Shown: positions 1 through 8,324 of the stretch, in pieces
Layout of the letters: each line of letters begins with the position of its first letter
How positions within the stretch are numbered: position 1 is the stretch's first letter
Virus record (IMG/VR): IMGVR_UViG_3300049927_000113
Location: 1 to 38,740 of that record
Length of the DNA: 38,740 nt
Reading direction: 5' to 3' (one strand)
Source: a virus
Made by a program: the position numbers and the translations under genes
Notes under the pieces: generated by a model
The model's database searches: none
What the model saw: only the letters and a program-made list of their open reading frames with translations
What the model was told of the DNA's origin: nothing

Positions 1-12
1 AGTCGATGCCAT
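1..12 (-). CDS. 5' end of a further leftward phage gene (partial)
   Basis: An ATG at 12-10 on the minus strand is preceded by AGGTGATAT, a good Shine-Dalgarno with short spacing. It follows the stop of the upstream gene by 7 bases. Only four codons (M-A-S-T) lie in the window, so nothing can be said about the product beyond its place at the end of the tail gene run. Confidence 0.35.
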
Positions 13-19
13 ATATCAC

Positions 20-241
20 CTATGGTATGAACAGCGGAACCTTGTAGGTTCCGCCGGAGGATGTAGTTACCGTCCCGAATTGCGACGGCTGTGATGAATT
101 GAAGGTGATGGCTCCTGTCGTCGCCGATGACGAGAGCGCGCTGATATTCGGAAACGTATTCTTGATCTGCGTTGTCAGCGCGTTGATCGCTTGCACGCCC
201 TGCTGCAGTGTCTGCAAGATATCGCCGAGACCGAATGCCAT
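20..241 (-). CDS. small phage virion-module protein, unknown function
   Basis: This 73-residue protein lies two bases downstream of the tail-hub gene, so it is co-transcribed and probably translationally coupled with it. The N-terminal half looks helical (MAFGLGDILQTLQQGVQAIN). The C-terminal half is Ser/Thr-rich and carries the segment QFGTVTTSSGGT. Almost the same segment, QFGTVTTSTGGT, sits near the N-terminus of the structural protein at 14940-15908, so the two may share an interaction motif. I do not recognise the family. A tail-associated role is inferred only from position. Confidence 0.7.
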   Translation of the reverse strand: MAFGLGDILQTLQQGVQAINALTTQIKNTFPNISALSSSATTGAITFNSSQPSQFGTVTTSSGGTYKVPLFIP

Positions 242-243
242 CG

Positions 244-2280
244 CTACCTCCTGCCTGACTGGCCGAACCGAAACCGGATGCGGCCGAGGCGCCAGAACTC
301 GCTTGATGCGTTGCTCTGGATAAAAGCAGACAGCAGCTTGTTGCGGATGCGGGTGTTGATGAATTGCGTCGTGCTGGTCACCAGATAAGGCCCATAGGTG
401 GTCTGCGGACCGCCGGGATAATCGACGCCGAAGAACGTGATGTTGATCGATGCGTTGGGACTTGCGCTACGCAACCCGAAGATGAAGTCGGGGACCACCA
501 TATCGATGAAGGGAATGTCCTGCCCCTCGGCGATAGTCCAGTAGCCGGTCTGAAAGCTCGGCAGACCTGCGCCCGTGATCGAGGTGCCGCTCTCATGCTG
601 AACAATCTGGCCGAAGTTATCGACGCCGATCGGCATGCCGAGGATGGAGACATCGGTCCAGGCCGTGCGCGACAGCGTCCCAAAATCCCATTCATACTCG
701 CTGCCCTCAATGTGAGCCTTGACATAGGAGTCGTTCTCGCCGGTCGAGTTCGCCGACGGATAGAACCATGCGATTTCATTGAAGGCGGAATTGACCGCGA
801 CGCGCGACTTGCTCTGGTTGGCAGTCGACAGGTTCTGAAAGACCTGATCCCAGACCGTACAGGGCAACGGCGTCACGCCGTTGGAGCCGAGCGTGAAGAA
901 ATTGTTGCTGCTCATCCAGAACGGGTTGCCCGAAAGAATGCCGCATGCATGCGAACCGATCCAGCCGCAGCCTCTGCCGACCTGGGTATGATTGAAGATG
1001 ACGGTGCCGCCGACATAGGTTTGGGTATAGACATCGACGTCGGTCGAGATCAGCGCGAATTGCGGGCATTGAATCCCGCCCACAATGATTGAGCCGGTCG
1101 AGAGGCGAAACGATCCCGCTGTGGTCTGGCTGTTGACGGCCCAGTTGGTGTAGTCGGTGGCGTTGCACCAACGGATCAGAAGCGGGTCTTGGACACCGGT
1201 CGCCTGCACGCTACCCCATGCCACCAGAATCTGCTGCGGCATCGAAATGTAGATGCCACCATTGAAGAACGGTGCCTGGTTGATTACCTGCGCGTTCTGA
1301 AACCCGAAATCCGGTGCCCACACATAGATCGGCCCGTTCGCCGGGCAAGCCATGTAAATCTCGCCCCAGTTGTCGGTGGTCCAGTCGGTCGCGGTGATCG
1401 GCGTGCCCGCGACACCGGCCGACGCCGAACCGGAGCCGAAGCCACCGGAGCCAAAGCCACCGGAACCGAATCCGCTACCTGTCTGCGCCGGCCCCAGCGT
1501 GATATAATAGACGAGCTGCGCATTGCCACCGTTCATGGTCGCGGTCGCGGTCGTCGATGCCTGTGTTACCGCCGTGATGGTGAAATTCGTGGAGTCGACG
1601 ACGGAGGCAATCTGATATTTGCCCTGCACTACGAGCCCAAGGCTCGATCCGACCGTGGTCGGCGCGATGAACTGCTGGAACAGACCGGTGATCGACTGAA
1701 ACCCATTATTCGACAGGGTCACCGTCACCGTCGCCGAGCCAGACGATGTCGAAAACACCGGCAGTTTGCCGCTCGATGTGATCGTGGTCGAGGCCGCGAT
1801 GCTCGACAGAAACGTATAGATCGAGGAACCGCCGACCGTCGCGATCGGATAGGCGCCGTTGAACAGCAGATTGCCGATGGCGATCGGCGTGTTGAAGAAG
1901 ACGGTGTTAAAAATGCTCGCGGAAGAGCCGCCATCTACCACGGTGACGACCTTCGATCCGGACGAGATCGAAAAGTTCGGCGGTGGATTGGTGGTGTTGG
2001 TCTGCGGCGTGATGTCCTGATAGGAGCCGGCGGTAATCACCCCGAGGTTGCCGGTAGCTGCGACGCCAAGGTGTTTGACGCCGTTGATGTCCTGCCACGG
2101 ATGCAGATCGCGCACCGTCGATGCGATGGTGATGTTGATAAAATTCGCCCAGCCGCCGACGGTCTGGAGCAACTGCTCCTTGTAACGCATGAGCTGCGTT
2201 TGCGCCACGCCGGCAGAGTTGGCCGCAAGGGTCAGTTGCGTGTCGACGCCAGGTTTTAGTTGAACTGCGCCCCAGGGCAT
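244..2280 (-). CDS. large tail-hub / packaged-DNA-stabilisation-type protein (P22 gp10-like)
   Basis: The 678-residue product is rich in beta-forming residues, Gly, Ser and Thr. It has a conserved-looking C-terminal half with aromatic blocks such as VGRGCGWIGSHA, NPFWMSSNNFF and YEWDFGTLSRTAWT. This type of sequence, next to a connector gene, is typical of podoviral proteins that close the portal channel and carry the tail spike (P22 gp10 family). It is longer than P22 gp10, which has about 470 residues. Residues roughly 90-270 look like inserted Ser/Thr/Gly-rich beta repeats, with a GSGGFGSGGFGSG linker near 275. The gene abuts the adaptor gene upstream (3-base gap). Assignment rests on pattern and context; a baseplate or tail-tubular protein is the alternative. 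Confidence 0.6.
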   Translation of the reverse strand: MPWGAVQLKPGVDTQLTLAANSAGVAQTQLMRYKEQLLQTVGGWANFINITIASTVRDLHPWQDINGVKHLGVAATGNLGVITAGSYQDITPQTNTTNPPPNFSISSGSKVVTVVDGGSSASIFNTVFFNTPIAIGNLLFNGAYPIATVGGSSIYTFLSSIAASTTITSSGKLPVFSTSSGSATVTVTLSNNGFQSITGLFQQFIAPTTVGSSLGLVVQGKYQIASVVDSTNFTITAVTQASTTATATMNGGNAQLVYYITLGPAQTGSGFGSGGFGSGGFGSGSASAGVAGTPITATDWTTDNWGEIYMACPANGPIYVWAPDFGFQNAQVINQAPFFNGGIYISMPQQILVAWGSVQATGVQDPLLIRWCNATDYTNWAVNSQTTAGSFRLSTGSIIVGGIQCPQFALISTDVDVYTQTYVGGTVIFNHTQVGRGCGWIGSHACGILSGNPFWMSSNNFFTLGSNGVTPLPCTVWDQVFQNLSTANQSKSRVAVNSAFNEIAWFYPSANSTGENDSYVKAHIEGSEYEWDFGTLSRTAWTDVSILGMPIGVDNFGQIVQHESGTSITGAGLPSFQTGYWTIAEGQDIPFIDMVVPDFIFGLRSASPNASINITFFGVDYPGGPQTTYGPYLVTSTTQFINTRIRNKLLSAFIQSNASSEFWRLGRIRFRFGQSGRR

Positions 2281-2283
2281 CGA

Positions 2284-3018
2284 TTAGCTCCTCGGCGGCG
2301 ACGGCAGCGGTGCCGGGCTCTGACTGGTCCAGCCCTGGCTTTCGAACTGCATCCTCATCGCATCGACATTGGCGGACTTCATTAGGTTGGCGTATTGCCC
2401 CTCCCAACTGGCGGCCATTTTTGGATCGTCGGCCTGCGCGCCGAAATTGCGCATGTAGCCAGACGCGAAGATCATGCCGGCGGCGATCATCAGCTCGGGC
2501 AGGTTCTGCGTGAGCCAGGTCGAAGAGTTCGATGCGGAGAGTGGCGCCGGGCGGGTCGTGACGGTCAATTCGGTGCCATAGGCTTGATCGGGTGCCGGGC
2601 CTAGCAGCACTTGGTTATTATTGATCCGGTAGAAAAATTCCGGTTGCCCGCAGTTCGACGATGCCGCCGATGGATAGATCGCGTCGATCACCGATCGCGA
2701 CGATGGCACCAGCGGTACCCGCGTCGCGTTGGACGAAGTCGCACCGGCTGGCGTCAATAGATTGAGCGCCTGGATCACCAGCGGCTCGCCCTGCGCCGAA
2801 GACAGCGCCACCAAGTTCACGCCTGACGTACAGGTGACCGATGTATCGACCACGCTGACCACCGGCAGGTCCAGTTCACGCCAAAGCCGTCCCTCGGCAT
2901 AGTCGATGAGACCGCCCATGATGCCGGCAAAATTGCTGTCGCCGGAGACGAGCACGGTCGAGGAGATCACGGTTAAGGTCGCGATCTCGGATACAAAGGA
3001 GTTAAAGGTCAGCGCCAT
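2284..3018 (-). CDS. head-tail adaptor-like protein (SU10-type adaptor family)
   Basis: The protein has 244 residues. The segment FAGIMGGLIDYAEGRLWREL at about residues 28-47 matches the helical signature of podoviral adaptor proteins that sit under the portal, where the usual pattern is I..AE.R..REL. A second helical stretch near 180-225 (LPELMIAAGMIFASGYM, then ASWEGQYANLMKSANVDAMRMQFES) fits the C-terminal helices of such adaptors. The middle is beta-rich. It lies between a zinc-ribbon virion protein and the tail-hub gene, as expected for a connector component. I infer the function from motif and order; the exact family should be confirmed by profile search. Confidence 0.65.
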   Translation of the reverse strand: MALTFNSFVSEIATLTVISSTVLVSGDSNFAGIMGGLIDYAEGRLWRELDLPVVSVVDTSVTCTSGVNLVALSSAQGEPLVIQALNLLTPAGATSSNATRVPLVPSSRSVIDAIYPSAASSNCGQPEFFYRINNNQVLLGPAPDQAYGTELTVTTRPAPLSASNSSTWLTQNLPELMIAAGMIFASGYMRNFGAQADDPKMAASWEGQYANLMKSANVDAMRMQFESQGWTSQSPAPLPSPPRS

Positions 3019-3027
3019 GCGTTTTCC

Positions 3028-3837
3028 TCAGATATCGTTCGGTGCGCCGTCGGAAACGTTGAAGACCGCCTGCGCAATGGAGACGGCCGAGACGCCGTCG
3101 CCCTGGATTGCGATCCGGTGATACTGGAATGCAGCGCCGGACGTCGTCTTGGCGGTGATGATCTCGCCGACGGTGCCGACCGTTGTGCTCTGATAGATCG
3201 TCGTCCAGGTCGCGTTATTGGCGCTTCCCTGTAGTTGGAAGCCGGTGACGCCGTTCGCAGAATTGAGAAACCTCCGGTCATTCGGCGCCGTCAGCGTGAA
3301 GGACGAGACGACATGGGTCAGCGCCGGCACGGTCGACGGCAGCGTGAGCGACGTGCCGCTGGGATCGGCCGACCAGTTTTTGCCGACGGTGTTCTGGAAG
3401 CTGGAGTTCGAGATCGAGAGCGCCGCACACATCTCGGCGCGCTTGTTCGCATTCCCATTGAACGCAGCATCGACGCCGGCATTGAGCGTCATGTTGCCGA
3501 TGTTGCCGCCAAAACTTTGCGGCGGCTGCGGAAGAAAATTGTCGGCGACGTTGAACCCAAGTGTCGAGAGCGGATTATCGGCGCCGACATAGTCTTCGGG
3601 GAGAGGATAGAGGACTGGCACCGGATCGGGAGGAAGGACGATCGTTCGGCCGTTTTCCTGCGGCACGTCGAGGCAGGTTCGGCAGACTTTTAGGCGCAGG
3701 TTCTTAAGGCGGGGACCTCCTTGCCAGTCCCATTGCCACTGCAACTCGTCCAGGTTGTAAATGAATTGACAGCGCTGGCACACGCCGAGCGCGCGCGGCG
3801 ACCGCGCGCTGATACTGGCATTGCCATGCGGTCGCAT
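3028..3837 (-). CDS. virion protein with zinc ribbon and discoidin-like C-terminal domain
   Basis: I place the start at the ATG at 3837-3835, one base after the TGA of the connector gene, giving about 269 residues; a longer upstream reading is possible. Near the N-terminus CQRC is followed about 35 residues later by CRTC, a four-cysteine zinc-ribbon pattern. The C-terminal third has the feel of an F5/8 type C (discoidin) carbohydrate-binding jelly roll, with LNSANGVTGFQLQGSANNA, then WTTIYQST and YHRIAIQG. Such modules sit on phage tails and bind glycans. The middle is proline-rich. The function is inferred; the cysteine motif is directly visible. Confidence 0.7.
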   Translation of the reverse strand: MRPHGNASISARSPRALGVCQRCQFIYNLDELQWQWDWQGGPRLKNLRLKVCRTCLDVPQENGRTIVLPPDPVPVLYPLPEDYVGADNPLSTLGFNVADNFLPQPPQSFGGNIGNMTLNAGVDAAFNGNANKRAEMCAALSISNSSFQNTVGKNWSADPSGTSLTLPSTVPALTHVVSSFTLTAPNDRRFLNSANGVTGFQLQGSANNATWTTIYQSTTVGTVGEIITAKTTSGAAFQYHRIAIQGDGVSAVSIAQAVFNVSDGAPNDI

Positions 3838-3838
3838 C

Positions 3839-4555
3839 TCAGCGCCTCCAGTATCCGCCGAGCATCGGCGATACATACATCGGCGTCCATTCAGTATCCT
3901 CGGTCGACGCGACCGACCACGCCTCGTCGCGATCGACTTTTCGCGTTGCCTCCAGCTCCGGGCGATAGATGCGCGCGAGACGATGCGCGAGATCGGCGGT
4001 AATGGCGTCGAAGAACCGCGTCGGCAGCTCTAAATTCTGGCCGCCAATGATGGTCGCGTCCTGAATCTGCCGCGCGCGGTAATAGAAGAAGTCGTAAGGA
4101 AACGCGCCGTCCGGTACGAGATAGAACGTCACCGTCGGCGAACGCAGTCGATCGAACCAGTATTGCGACGGGAAACCCGCCGTGGTCTTGGTCGAGATCG
4201 CCGCATACTCGTCGCGGCTGATCGGGAACATGTAGCGATCGAGCTGCGGGTTGGTCGAATAGCGGATAAAAGCCGACAGGATCATCCGGGTTTCGGCCGG
4301 CACCGAATAGGTCGCCGAACCAGAAACCAGCGGAATCGACTGCAGGTCGATGGTGAACAGGTTCTGCCCTGGCATTGTGTTAAAGCGAACGAGGGCCAAA
4401 TTTAGCTCCATGATCGCTCTTTGCATTTGAGTTTGTTCTATCTCCGTGGGGCGAATCTGGACTCTATCGAACGCATTCAGGATGAAGTCGCCACCTGAAG
4501 GTGAGAAGTTGAATGCGTTCGAAGTCTGGACGACGGGATTAAAGAGATTAGACAT
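3839..4555 (-). CDS. head-tail connector protein (P22 gp4-like tail accessory factor)
   Basis: The 238-residue product resembles gp4-type head completion proteins, which form the ring beneath the portal. Features seen are a helical N-terminal region (EIEQTQMQRAIMELNLALVR), a beta-rich centre and the block FPISRDEYAAISTKTTAGFP followed by YWFDRLRSPT, which is typical of this family. Helices follow near residues 180-215. Its start overlaps the stop of the GIY-YIG endonuclease gene by 8 bases, which suggests that the endonuclease gene inserted upstream without breaking the reading frame. The neighbouring adaptor and tail-hub genes support a connector role. Confidence 0.65.
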   Translation of the reverse strand: MSNLFNPVVQTSNAFNFSPSGGDFILNAFDRVQIRPTEIEQTQMQRAIMELNLALVRFNTMPGQNLFTIDLQSIPLVSGSATYSVPAETRMILSAFIRYSTNPQLDRYMFPISRDEYAAISTKTTAGFPSQYWFDRLRSPTVTFYLVPDGAFPYDFFYYRARQIQDATIIGGQNLELPTRFFDAITADLAHRLARIYRPELEATRKVDRDEAWSVASTEDTEWTPMYVSPMLGGYWRR

Positions 4556-5198
4556 GCGCTCGCCCCTCGTACTCGAATACGAGCCCCGATTTTGGCTTCA
4601 CCTTTTTCTGGCAATACAGGACGATGCTCGCCGTTGAGATACCGTAGTGAGAGGCAGCTCGGGTTGCCGAGACGAACGGGATGTTGTCGGTCACGCATCG
4701 GACAGGTCGCTGTCGGGCCTCCGTCGCCTTCTGCATGATTGAGCGGCGCTCGGCCAGCAACCGAGGATCGCTGATCTTGGTCCCCTTGCGATGAAGTCTT
4801 GTTAGCCTTTCCTTTTTCTCTTCTTCGGTGCGAGGTGGATAAATGGCATGCCATCGCTTCTTTGCCGATGCCGACATCTTTGCCTTGGATTGAGCAGAAA
4901 ATTGAAGGCCCTTCACTCCACCGCCGCCTTCGGTCAGGTTATATTCAGGTTTCATTTCCTCAATCAGCCGTCGCTCTTCCTCCAACGCATGCCAAAAATC
5001 GCGACATTCGACCAAAACGGAAAAGACAAACGCCGACGCACCGTGTTTCCGAATTGCCGTATAGAATTTTCCAGCTTGGCCGCGCTTTGCATTGGCTAAA
5101 TGCTTGCGCTTTCGAACCCGCAGCCCTCTTTCGGTCGCGCCGACATAGCGCTTGCCGTTATTTGTATTGAGTGCCTGATAGACGATGCATTGCGTCAT
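4548..5198 (-). CDS. GIY-YIG homing-type endonuclease with NUMOD-like C-terminus
   Basis: The N-terminus reads CIVYQALNTNNGKRYVGAT, in which VYQ and YVG stand for the GIY and YIG strands. Downstream basic residues and EYNLTEGG complete a GIY-YIG nuclease domain over about residues 1-95. Residues 95-150 hold KMSASAKKRWHA and RLTRLHRKGTKISD, helix-rich DNA-binding repeats common in group I intron or free-standing homing nucleases. The end (RCVTDNIPFVSATRAASHYG onwards) resembles a NUMOD1 helix-turn-helix. The gene overlaps both neighbours by a few bases and lies inside the connector operon. It probably makes site-specific cuts in related phages lacking the element. Confidence 0.88.
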   Translation of the reverse strand: MTQCIVYQALNTNNGKRYVGATERGLRVRKRKHLANAKRGQAGKFYTAIRKHGASAFVFSVLVECRDFWHALEEERRLIEEMKPEYNLTEGGGGVKGLQFSAQSKAKMSASAKKRWHAIYPPRTEEEKKERLTRLHRKGTKISDPRLLAERRSIMQKATEARQRPVRCVTDNIPFVSATRAASHYGISTASIVLYCQKKVKPKSGLVFEYEGRAHV

Positions 5199-5479
5199 GA
5201 CTGCACCCGCAGTGTCCCAGTGGTCAGCGTCGCCTGGCCTGGCGCTGAGACCGAATATGAAGACAACCCGAGGGCCGCGACGCCGCTGCCCCAGTTCGCG
5301 GTGAAGAAGCTGCCGGCGGCCGACATCGCGATGCTGCAGGAAACCGTGGTGATGCTGTTCGACGAAGGCGGGTAGGTCACGGTCAATGTCGCCGACGTCG
5401 GCACGGTCAGGACGTTGGCGGAATCGAAAAACTCCACCGTGAATTCGACAGTCGAACCGGTCGTGACATTGATCGGCAT
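5195..5479 (-). CDS. small beta-sandwich virion-module protein
   Basis: This 94-residue Ser/Thr/Val-rich protein opens with TVEFTVEFFDSANVLTVPTS and looks like a single immunoglobulin-like beta domain. The protein at 11176-11493 has a comparable layout (VTVGHTVSFTLVFLDQNGN at its start), so the two may be distant paralogues that act as surface or decoration domains. The ATG lies only about 7 bases downstream of a candidate promoter, so a leaderless or near-leaderless message is possible. The 3' end overlaps the GIY-YIG gene by 4 bases. The specific role is unknown. Confidence 0.7.
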   Translation of the reverse strand: MPINVTTGSTVEFTVEFFDSANVLTVPTSATLTVTYPPSSNSITTVSCSIAMSAAGSFFTANWGSGVAALGLSSYSVSAPGQATLTTGTLRVQS

Positions 5480-5485
5480 GCCACG

Positions 5486-5534
5486 GCTATAGCATGAGTT
5501 GAACCGTAGCTCAAATTATGGCAGTCGCTGTCAA
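5486..5534 (-). promoter_or_regulatory. candidate promoter for the connector gene group
   Basis: In the AT-richer 72-base gap the minus strand reads TTGAGC (5514-5509), a 17-base spacer, then TATAGC (5491-5486) within GCTATAGC. This is close to the alphaproteobacterial housekeeping pattern. A second -35-like TTGACA lies upstream (5534-5529) behind an A/T tract. Transcription would begin next to the ATG at 5479. Seen by eye only. Confidence 0.4.
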
Positions 5535-5551
5535 GCGAAATTTTAGATTTT

Positions 5552-6307
5552 TCAAATAATTCGGATGGACACATGCGCGGAGGTAATCGCCGCGACCGGC
5601 GAACCGGTAGCCGGTGCCACCGCGCTCTCAATGACGCCAGAGGTGCCAGCGGACGCCGCCTTTTCGACCACGCCGATCTCGGCCCCGGTGAAGCTCGTCT
5701 CGATGATGCCGACCTCGCCGGAGATCACCCGGTTGAAGATCGCCGCCCCAGCCAGAAAGACGTCCTTGGTTTCGAGCGCGGAAAGCGTGCCAGTAACGTT
5801 CGGGTTCGGCCGGAGCTGGACCGGAGCGGCGAGGAACTGCTGCAGCCGAGGAGCAAGTCCAAGCCGGAACCGGACCGGCTCGGAAAGCGCCTGAAACCAT
5901 TCGATCAGCTTCGACGTCGGGATAACCGTCGTGTCGGCCGCAAAAAACTGCTGCTGCGGTGGCTGAAGGCCTGGCCGGAAACGCACCGGCTCGCTCAGAG
6001 CCTCGAACCAACCGGTTGCAACGAACGGCGATGGCGCCGGATGGAACGCGGAGAACTGCTGCTGCGACGGCAACAAGCCCGGCTTGGTCAGCTTCGCCGG
6101 GATCGACAACTCCTCGAACCACCCGAACGAGACGAACGGGAATGGATCGGGGAATGCCGCAAACTGCTGCTGGCCCGACTTTAGCCCGGGCAGGAAGCGG
6201 ACCGGCTCCGACAGCGCTTCAAACCACTTGTCAACCGTGATGGTTTCGGCCGCGCCAGAGCCGACCTGACCTATGGCAAACTGGCCGGTTGCGCCGTGGC
6301 CGAGCAT
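5552..6307 (-). CDS. WFEALSEPVRF-repeat phage protein
   Basis: The 251-residue protein contains four tandem repeats of about 35 residues, each built on W-F-E/Q-A/E-L-S-E-P-V-R-F, then PGL, then QQQF and a proline-rich tail (the first at about residue 28, the last near 135). The C-terminal 90 residues are different, with LSALETKDVFLAGAAIFN and Ala/Ser/Thr-rich beta strands. I recall similar repeats in rhizobial prophage proteins without assigned function. AGAGAGGAAAC upstream of the ATG gives a Shine-Dalgarno. A tail-fibre linker or host-surface role is a guess from position beside an esterase. Confidence 0.75.
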   Translation of the reverse strand: MLGHGATGQFAIGQVGSGAAETITVDKWFEALSEPVRFLPGLKSGQQQFAAFPDPFPFVSFGWFEELSIPAKLTKPGLLPSQQQFSAFHPAPSPFVATGWFEALSEPVRFRPGLQPPQQQFFAADTTVIPTSKLIEWFQALSEPVRFRLGLAPRLQQFLAAPVQLRPNPNVTGTLSALETKDVFLAGAAIFNRVISGEVGIIETSFTGAEIGVVEKAASAGTSGVIESAVAPATGSPVAAITSAHVSIRII

Positions 6308-6372
6308 TTATCAGTTTCCTCTCTTGCTCGCTTTGGGGGTGCGGTGGTAAAGATCGCCAACGGAGACCGCCG

Positions 6373-6501
6373 ATGACGATTATTTTGCTGGTTCTATTCT
6401 CAGCGGCAGCTATTGCACTTGTTGTTCGCTCTGAACGCAAAAAGCCATTTGACCAGATGACTGATGACGAACAGTTTCTTGAACTCGACGAGCGGATTTA
6501 G
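6373..6501 (+). CDS. 42-residue single-pass membrane protein, antisense to the tail operon
   Basis: The ATG is preceded by GGAG with a 7-base spacer (ACCGCCG). The product begins with a hydrophobic helix (MTIILLVLFSAAAIALVV), then a basic patch RSERKK, then an acidic tail ending in DDEQFLELDERI. This composition looks like a real small membrane protein, and the reading frame fills most of a 190-base gap between two minus-strand genes, ending 4 bases inside the esterase stop region. No promoter is obvious. It could be a regulator, a superinfection protein or an accessory lysis protein; nothing in the sequence decides. Confidence 0.5.
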   Translation: MTIILLVLFSAAAIALVVRSERKKPFDQMTDDEQFLELDERI

Positions 6502-7298
6502 ATGGCCGCATTCACGGCTGTAACCCATAGGGCTGCAGCAGCGTCCGATCCCGCATCCGTAAAATGAGTGTTGTCTGCCTGCCTGCTTGCAGCAGTTAAC
6601 GTGTCGGTATCTGCTCCCGCAAAGATCGTCGTACCGTTGGGAGCCGCTACTTGCGCCGCTTGAACATTTGCATCTATCGTTCCGGTAATATAGGTGCATT
6701 TCCCGATAATCCACGGAGCGTTGAAACCTGATGCCCGAGGCGTCCCGATCACGGTGGTAAGCGCGGCCGAATAGGTCGCCTGCGCGGTACCGTGATTACT
6801 TTCCCCTTGCATCCAGATAAATGCGGATACGGTCAACCCAACCGATGCAAGCCGCTTTGGTGCAACGAGCAGCCGGGGGTTTAGCTCGCCGCCGGGAGCC
6901 CACTGAGCGATAGTCGTGCCGCCAATTCCGATCGGCATCAAAATCACGCGAGCATATTTGCCGCCCGTAATCTCTTTGTCGGCGAACCTCGTAACCCAGT
7001 TTCCAAGAAGAACTCCGGGTGAGATATTTTCGCAACCAAGCATCGGGTCGGCACCTGCATAGGTACCCCCATTATAAATCAAAATATTGTCGATCTTGCT
7101 GGCGTTCGCAGGTGAATAGGCACTCGGCACGGAATTGCAGCAATTGGACTGCCCCACGATGATGAAGACACCTGTGGACTCTCCTGCGTTCAGACGTGGA
7201 GTGCGGATGCTTTTGCTATCAGTATTACGATTGCCGCCCTGCGGATTGGTCGAGGCTTCGCCGAACGTATAGGGATCAAGGGAGGATGCGCTGAACAT
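6498..7298 (-). CDS. SASA-type carbohydrate esterase (sialate O-acetylesterase fold), tail associated
   Basis: The 266-residue protein carries the SGNH signatures of the SASA/DUF303 family. GQSN at residues 49-52 holds the nucleophile Ser51. The block IWMQGESNHG lies at about 161-170, where the family has WxQGExD. THFTDAG at about 244-250 supplies His245 and Asp248. These enzymes remove O-acetyl groups from sialic acids or plant and bacterial polysaccharides. Its place in the tail module, directly after a fibre-like gene with no gap, suggests a virion enzyme that trims acetylated host surface glycan. Base composition looks less GC-rich than the head genes, as expected for an exchanged receptor module. 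Confidence 0.82.
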   Translation of the reverse strand: MFSASSLDPYTFGEASTNPQGGNRNTDSKSIRTPRLNAGESTGVFIIVGQSNCCNSVPSAYSPANASKIDNILIYNGGTYAGADPMLGCENISPGVLLGNWVTRFADKEITGGKYARVILMPIGIGGTTIAQWAPGGELNPRLLVAPKRLASVGLTVSAFIWMQGESNHGTAQATYSAALTTVIGTPRASGFNAPWIIGKCTYITGTIDANVQAAQVAAPNGTTIFAGADTDTLTAASRQADNTHFTDAGSDAAAALWVTAVNAAI

Positions 7299-8324
7299 CT
7301 AGCCCACCAGTGTTCCAAAAATTCCGGTGCCGACGTTGGAGTTTGTTGCAGGGGTAAGCTGTGCAAACCATGTTTGAGTATCGGTGCCCGCGCCCATCTC
7401 CAGCCAGTTCAAAGCATGGTATCCAAGCAGAGACGAGATATCCAAAAACGCAACGCCGAATGCACCTTGAGATGCTGCGGTTAGGTAGGTCGGCACACCG
7501 GCCGAAATTGTTGTGGAGTCTTGACCTATCGCAACACCGCCTGATCGCAGCGTCGCAGTTGAATTGGTAAAGGTCGCGGCAGCCTTGAGAGACACCATTG
7601 CCCCTTGAAGACCGGTCAGTGTTTCCACTTTGTTGGCGGTATTGGCATTGACCTGCCGCCAAACTGCCGTCGAATAGGTCCATGTCGTTCCTGCGGTTTC
7701 TTGCCGCAGCACTGCCCGAATCGCGCTTTGAAAGGCGCTCCAAGTAAAACGCTTCGTAGCGCTATCCTCTACCTGACCGTCAGCAGTTGTCCGGATCGAC
7801 CCGATATAGGTGGCCTGGTTGGTAGCCACCGTCACGAGATTGCCGCTCGCCGAACCGACACGCAGCGTGATCGGATTCTTATTGGTCGCAATACCGGTAA
7901 TGAATTGAAGATCGGTCGAACCGGCACCTGTACCTCTAGCTGTATTAGAGCCAGCAACGGCACCCGCCGACCACGATGGTCCAGTCCCAAAACCGACTGC
8001 TGTTCCCGTCCAATAAAGGAAACAATCAAAGTTATTGCCGCTCTGCTGGTATCCCGTGTGCCCGGCGTTGCTATCCAAAGCTAGCGCTATTTCCGAAGAA
8101 ACCCGAGGAACCATCAGGGTTCCACGATAGATCATTACCTGATTGCCGCCGGCAGGCGTGGCGTAGACCGTTGTCGCACCGGCAACGTCTGCGGTGGTCA
8201 CCGCAACACCAGATGTAAGCGTCAGGCGGAATTGCGGGGTGGATGAAATAACAAGAGCGCCGCCCTGACCGTTGAGTGCCGTGACCAGCCGAGGTCTTGT
8301 CCGTGAGGCCGGCATCAGAAACAT
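7299..8324 (-). CDS. tail fibre-like virion protein
   Basis: I choose the ATG at 8324-8322, which shares one base with the upstream stop (TGATG), giving about 341 residues. The protein is a continuous beta-rich chain of Ser, Thr, Gly and Ala, with aromatic patches such as FDCFLYWTGT and WFAQLTPATNSN. LDISSLLGYHALNWLEMG near the end may form a trimerisation or lectin-like tip. There is no catalytic motif. The stop abuts the SASA esterase gene, so fibre and esterase are probably made in linked amounts and may assemble together. Function is inferred from composition and context. Confidence 0.65.
   Translation of the reverse strand: MFLMPASRTRPRLVTALNGQGGALVISSTPQFRLTLTSGVAVTTADVAGATTVYATPAGGNQVMIYRGTLMVPRVSSEIALALDSNAGHTGYQQSGNNFDCFLYWTGTAVGFGTGPSWSAGAVAGSNTARGTGAGSTDLQFITGIATNKNPITLRVGSASGNLVTVATNQATYIGSIRTTADGQVEDSATKRFTWSAFQSAIRAVLRQETAGTTWTYSTAVWRQVNANTANKVETLTGLQGAMVSLKAAATFTNSTATLRSGGVAIGQDSTTISAGVPTYLTAASQGAFGVAFLDISSLLGYHALNWLEMGAGTDTQTWFAQLTPATNSNVGTGIFGTLVG

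Noticed and set aside
1189-2259. 356-residue plus-strand reading frame antisense to the tail-hub gene
   Set aside because: Arg-rich, low-complexity translation typical of the complement of a GC-rich gene; no ribosome site or family resemblance, and the minus-strand frame is clearly protein-like.
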